Positions 7,319-9,548 of a DNA stretch of 9,548 nt are shown here, in pieces. The number at the start of each line of letters is the position of its first letter. Position 1 is the first letter of the stretch. The translations under genes and the position numbers were made by a program. Below the pieces are notes generated by a model that worked only from the letters and a program-made list of their open reading frames with translations, ran no database searches and was not told where the DNA came from. The stretch lies in the NCBI GenBank assembly GCA_019241805.1, contig JAFAWL010000255.1:1-9548 (forward strand), written 5' to 3'. The stretch comes from Actinomycetota bacterium (GTDB taxonomy: Bacteria; Actinomycetota; Actinomycetes; Mycobacteriales; Jatrophihabitantaceae).

Positions 7319-8622
7319 GCCGCGCTCGCCTCGGCCGCGGCCCGGGCGGCGGCCGGCAACGCGTCGGCGATCCGGGCGATCACCTTATCGTCGTGGGAGG
7401 CGGTCACGAACCAGCTTTCGTAGGCGCTTGGCGGCAGGTAGACGCCGGCGTCGAGCATGGCGTGGAAGAAGGGCCGATAACGCCACGTCTGACTGGCCTG
7501 GGCTTGTTCGAAGTTCGTGACGGGCCGCTCGGCGAAGAAGACGGAGAACAGGTTGCCCGCGTGCTGCACGGTGTGGACCACGCCCGCGACGCTCAGCGCC
7601 TCGTCGACGAGCGCTCCGATGGTGCGGGCGGCGGCGTCCAATCGTGCGTACACCTCGGGCGTGCAGTGCCGCAGCGTGGTGAGCCCGGCGGCAACCGCGA
7701 CGGGGTTTCCGGACAGCGTGCCCGCCTGGTAGACCGGGCCCGCCGGCGCCAAGTTGGCCATCACCTCGGCCCGTCCGCCGAATGCGGCCGCCGGCAGGCC
7801 GCCGCTCATGACCTTGCCGAAGGTGAACAGGTCGGCTTCCACCGGCTCGAGCCCGTACCAACCGGCCGCCGAGACGCGAAAACCGGTCATGACCTCGTCC
7901 ATGATCAGCAGCGCTCCGAAGCGTCGAGTGATCTCTCGCAGGCCGGCGTTGAACCCGGTCGCCGGGGCGACCGCGCCCATGTTGCCGGCGGCGGCCTCGG
8001 TGATCACGCAGGCGATGTCGGCTCCGTGCTCGGCGAACGCCGCCTCGACGGCCGACAGATCGTTGTAGGGCAGCACGATCGTCTCGGCCGTCTGGGCGCC
8101 GGTGACGCCGGGTGTATCGGGCAGCCCGAAGGTCACCACGCCGGATCCGGCCGCAGCGAGCAGGGCGTCGACGTGCCCGTGGTAGCAACCGGCGAACTTC
8201 ACGACACGGTGCCGGCCGGTAACACCGCGGGCCAACCGGACGGCGCTCATCGTCGCCTCCGTGCCGGAGTTCACGAGCCGGACCTGTTCGAGGGACGGCG
8301 AGCCGACCCGGGCGATGATCTGTTCGGCCAGCTCGACCTCGCCCTCGGTCGGGGTTCCGAACGACAGGCCGTGCGACGCCGCCTCGCGCGCCGCCTCGAC
8401 GACGGCCGGGTGCGCATGCCCCAGAACCATCGGTCCCCACGAGGCGACGAGGTCGACGTACTCCCGCCCGTCGGCATCGCGGAGGTAGGCCCCGTTGCCG
8501 CTGACCATGAAGCGGGGCGTGCCGCCAACCGCGCGGAACGCGCGCACCGGAGAGTTGACCCCACCGGGGATCACGTGTTGGGCCCGCTCGAACAGCTTGG
8601 CCGAAATCGGTGCGTCGCTCAC
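7315..8622 (-). CDS. hemL: Glutamate-1-semialdehyde 2,1-aminomutase
   Basis: This 435-residue class III PLP-dependent enzyme converts glutamate-1-semialdehyde to 5-aminolevulinate in the C5 route of heme synthesis. Visible signatures are the N-terminal IPGGVNSPVRAF (18-29), LVNSGTEATMSAVRLAR (116-132), FAGCYHGHVD (143-152), MDEVMTGFR (241-249, PLP-contacting Asp242) and the PLP lysine in FTFGKVMSGGLPAAAFGG (266-283, Lys270). YQAGTLSGNPVAVAAGL follows. Length is normal for the family. The segment TEAAAGNMG (208-216) replaces the EPVAGNMG version seen in many bacteria; I believe alanine-rich versions are usual in actinobacteria. The start is GTG at 8622, with no good Shine-Dalgarno and an inverted repeat beginning 3 bases upstream. 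It is the first intact gene of the heme/cytochrome c cluster and overlaps the phosphatase start. Confidence 0.97.
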   Translation of the reverse strand: MSDAPISAKLFERAQHVIPGGVNSPVRAFRAVGGTPRFMVSGNGAYLRDADGREYVDLVASWGPMVLGHAHPAVVEAAREAASHGLSFGTPTEGEVELAEQIIARVGSPSLEQVRLVNSGTEATMSAVRLARGVTGRHRVVKFAGCYHGHVDALLAAAGSGVVTFGLPDTPGVTGAQTAETIVLPYNDLSAVEAAFAEHGADIACVITEAAAGNMGAVAPATGFNAGLREITRRFGALLIMDEVMTGFRVSAAGWYGLEPVEADLFTFGKVMSGGLPAAAFGGRAEVMANLAPAGPVYQAGTLSGNPVAVAAGLTTLRHCTPEVYARLDAAARTIGALVDEALSVAGVVHTVQHAGNLFSVFFAERPVTNFEQAQASQTWRYRPFFHAMLDAGVYLPPSAYESWFVTASHDDKVIARIADALPAAARAAAEASAA

Positions 8623-8625
8623 ATC

Positions 8626-8646
8626 GATCAGTCTGGCAAACCGATC
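8626..8646. promoter_or_regulatory. Inverted repeat directly upstream of hemL
   Basis: The plus strand reads GATCAGT, 7 bases, ACCGATC: 7-base arms with one mismatch (a G-T pair if transcribed). It ends 3 bases before the hemL GTG, where a ribosome site would be expected, so it could be a repressor operator or an RNA hairpin limiting ribosome access. The arms are short and chance is not excluded. Confidence 0.3.
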
Positions 8647-8670
8647 ATGTGGGTCGACGCGGCGGCCGCC

Positions 8671-8929
8671 TCAGAATCCGGGGACCACCCGCCGCGGCGT
8701 GTCGAGTTGACCAGGTCGCCCTCGATCTCGATCTCGACACCGTCATAGGGCGAGCGCGTCCGGCCCGATATCAGCCGCAGCCACGCCTCGGCCGGTAGCC
8801 GCAACTCGCCGTCGGGCTCGGCCGGTGGTTCGATCAGCTCGATCCGCTCGGCCAGTCGCGCCGCGGCGACCCAGCCAGCTCGCCGTGCTGGGCGGCCAGC
8901 GAGGCGATGATCGGATCGGCGGCAGCCAT
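8671..8929 (-). pseudogene. Decayed gene, probably mycothiol-dependent maleylpyruvate isomerase family
   Basis: Three coding-looking pieces lie in three different frames. Piece one begins at ATG 8929 after GGGAG (8934-8938), reads MAAADPIIASLAAQHGELAG, resembling the N-terminus of DinB/MDMPI-type proteins, and runs to TGA at 8834. Piece two, in the frame of base 8837, has no start of its own and contains RLAERIELIEPPAEP and GELRLPAEAWLRLISGR, resembling the C-terminal part of that family. Piece three ends RRVVPGF at TGA 8671-8673, a typical family ending. Both frame changes equal a loss of one base each (or gain of two). Family members are usually over 200 residues, so with about 86 codons in total, the middle is missing; the first frame change may be the junction of a large deletion. 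A CTCGAT hexamer repeated nearly three times lies around 8721-8737. Sequencing error could explain the frame changes but not the missing middle. The family call is moderate. Confidence 0.5.
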
Positions 8930-8978
8930 ATAGCTCCCGGGCTCAGTGACAGTTGGGCAGCCAGCGCCCGGCGGTACC

Positions 8979-9293
8979 TCAGGCGTCCAGCACGGTCCAG
9001 ACGTCGGTGAGGCCCGCGATCTCCAACGTCCGTTGCACGCGGGCGGACGGGGCTCGCAACGCGAACTCGGCGTCGGCGTCTTCGGCCGCTCGCGCCACCT
9101 CGACGATGGCGCCGATGCCCGAGGAGTCGATGAACTCGATACCGGCAAGGTCCAGCACGAGGTCTTTGCGGCCGGCCCCGAGTTCGGAGTTCGCGGCGTC
9201 GACGAGCCGGCCCCGGCTGGCCAGATCGAGCGATCCGCTCAGCCGTAGTACCCGGTGGTCCTTCTCGTCAGCAGAGTTGATCTCGAGGTTCAC
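8979..9293 (-). CDS. STAS-domain anti-sigma-factor antagonist (RsbV/SpoIIAA-like)
   Basis: This 104-residue protein is a single STAS domain of normal length. It has LRLSGSLDLASRGRLVDA (16-33), LVLDLAGIEFIDSSGIGAI (45-63), and a C-terminal LEIAGLTDVWTVLDA (90-104). DSSGIG (56-61) is the canonical phosphorylation site; Ser57 or Ser58 corresponds to the serine phosphorylated by SpoIIAB/RsbW-type kinases. When unphosphorylated such proteins bind the anti-sigma kinase and free an alternative sigma factor. No kinase, PP2C phosphatase or sigma factor gene is in the window, so the partner is elsewhere. The start is GTG at 9293, without a strong Shine-Dalgarno, 60 bases after the preceding gene's stop. 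A 49-base gap leads to the decayed gene. A plain regulatory STAS protein outside the sigma pathway is possible. Confidence 0.92.
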   Translation of the reverse strand: MNLEINSADEKDHRVLRLSGSLDLASRGRLVDAANSELGAGRKDLVLDLAGIEFIDSSGIGAIVEVARAAEDADAEFALRAPSARVQRTLEIAGLTDVWTVLDA

Positions 9294-9305
9294 TGCGTCA
9301 ATGTA

Positions 9306-9320
9306 GCGAGCGCAGCGAGC
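9306..9320. repeat. Short direct repeat in the STAS upstream region
   Basis: Two copies of gcgagc are separated by gca, giving a 9-base period, in the 60-base gap between the hydrolase stop and the STAS start. It is followed by the palindrome cggcgccg. No promoter hexamers stand out nearby; the function, if any, is unknown. Confidence 0.35.
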
Positions 9321-9353
9321 GGCGCCGAGAATCCGCCCGAGTGCCGCGCCCTC

Positions 9354-9548
9354 TTAAGCCCCGACCATCGTCTGCCGCTGCCGGCCGAGCCCGTCGATCT
9401 CCATCTCGACCACGTCGCCGGGTCGCAGGAACGGCGTTTCTGGTCGGCCCGCGGCCACTCCGGCCGGGGTGCCGGTGTTGATGACGTCGCCCGGTCGCAA
9501 GACCATGAACTGGCTCAGGTACCAAATCAGGTACGGCACGTCGAAGAT
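9354..9548 (-). CDS. Fumarylacetoacetate hydrolase family protein, C-terminal part
   Basis: Only the last 64 codons are in the window; the frame is open to the edge and ends in TAA at 9354. The visible part carries the family C-terminal signature: IFDVPYLIWYLSQFMVLRPG at the edge, then GDVINTGTPAGVA, and PGDVVEMEIDGLG near the end. Family members are metal-dependent enzymes of about 260-290 residues that cleave or decarboxylate acylpyruvate-like compounds such as 2-hydroxyhepta-2,4-diene-1,7-dioate or acylpyruvates. The substrate-determining N-terminal part is missing, so no specific reaction can be given. It may head the same transcript as the STAS gene, but the 60-base gap leaves this open. 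Confidence 0.9.
   Translation of the reverse strand: MFDVPYLIWYLSQFMVLRPGDVINTGTPAGVAAGRPETPFLRPGDVVEMEIDGLGRQRQTMVGA

Noticed and set aside
6976..8748. 590-codon plus-strand open frame over hemL and the phosphatase
   Set aside because: The minus-strand products have clear catalytic motifs. The plus-strand translation is Arg/Gly/Asp-rich and featureless.
8834..9148. 104-codon minus-strand open frame across the STAS end
   Set aside because: Its first two thirds is an alternate frame of the STAS gene. Only the last 31 codons, from ATG 8929, look like real coding sequence and are listed under the decayed gene.
9321..9350. Possible terminator after the hydrolase gene
   Set aside because: Only a 5-bp GGCGC/GCGCC stem with a loop of about 20 bases can be drawn, with no T-run. 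This is expected by chance in such GC-rich DNA.

Overview
The window looks like chromosomal DNA of a high-GC actinobacterium. G+C is very high, seven of the nine intact or window-truncated genes start with GTG, and most stops are TGA. The order hemL, histidine phosphatase, thioredoxin-like protein, ccdA, resB, ccsB is the one I recall from Mycobacterium tuberculosis (Rv0524 to Rv0529) and related actinobacteria. The sequence does not fix a genus. All supported genes lie on the minus strand, so transcription runs from high to low coordinates.

In transcription order: (1) the C-terminal end of a fumarylacetoacetate hydrolase family protein (9354-9548, cut by the window edge); (2) a stand-alone STAS anti-sigma-factor antagonist (8979-9293); (3) a short decayed gene (8671-8929) whose readable pieces resemble the two ends of a mycothiol-dependent maleylpyruvate isomerase family protein; (4) hemL (7315-8622); (5) a phosphoglycerate-mutase-like histidine phosphatase (6692-7318); (6) a ResA/TlpA-type lipoprotein thioredoxin (6022-6618); (7) ccdA (5210-5974); (8) resB (3597-5213); (9) ccsB/resC (2458-3594); (10) a PSP1/RicT-type cysteine-rich protein (1599-2447); (11) a FUSC-family membrane protein (1-1602, 3' end outside the window).

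Items 4 to 9 form a heme and cytochrome c module. HemL makes 5-aminolevulinate for heme. CcdA passes electrons across the membrane to the ResA-like thioredoxin, which keeps apocytochrome CXXCH cysteines reduced. ResB and CcsB form the System II heme export and ligation complex. Genes are packed with 4-base GTGA stop/start overlaps at 7315-7318, 5210-5213 and 1599-1602; a fourth such motif at 3597-3600 is present but the ccsB start is probably 6 bases further on. Translational coupling along one long transcript is therefore likely.

The most unusual structure is a 17-bp tandem repeat (5971-6029) between resA and ccdA. Each unit carries the GTGA motif, so the repeat reads as three successive 6-codon mini-ORFs, each overlapping the next by GTGA, linking the resA stop to the ccdA start. 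Other points of interest are the decayed gene ahead of hemL, an inverted repeat just upstream of the hemL start, and the placement of RicT-like and FUSC genes at the end of a cytochrome c operon. I saw no tRNA, rRNA, CRISPR array, insertion sequence or convincing terminator.
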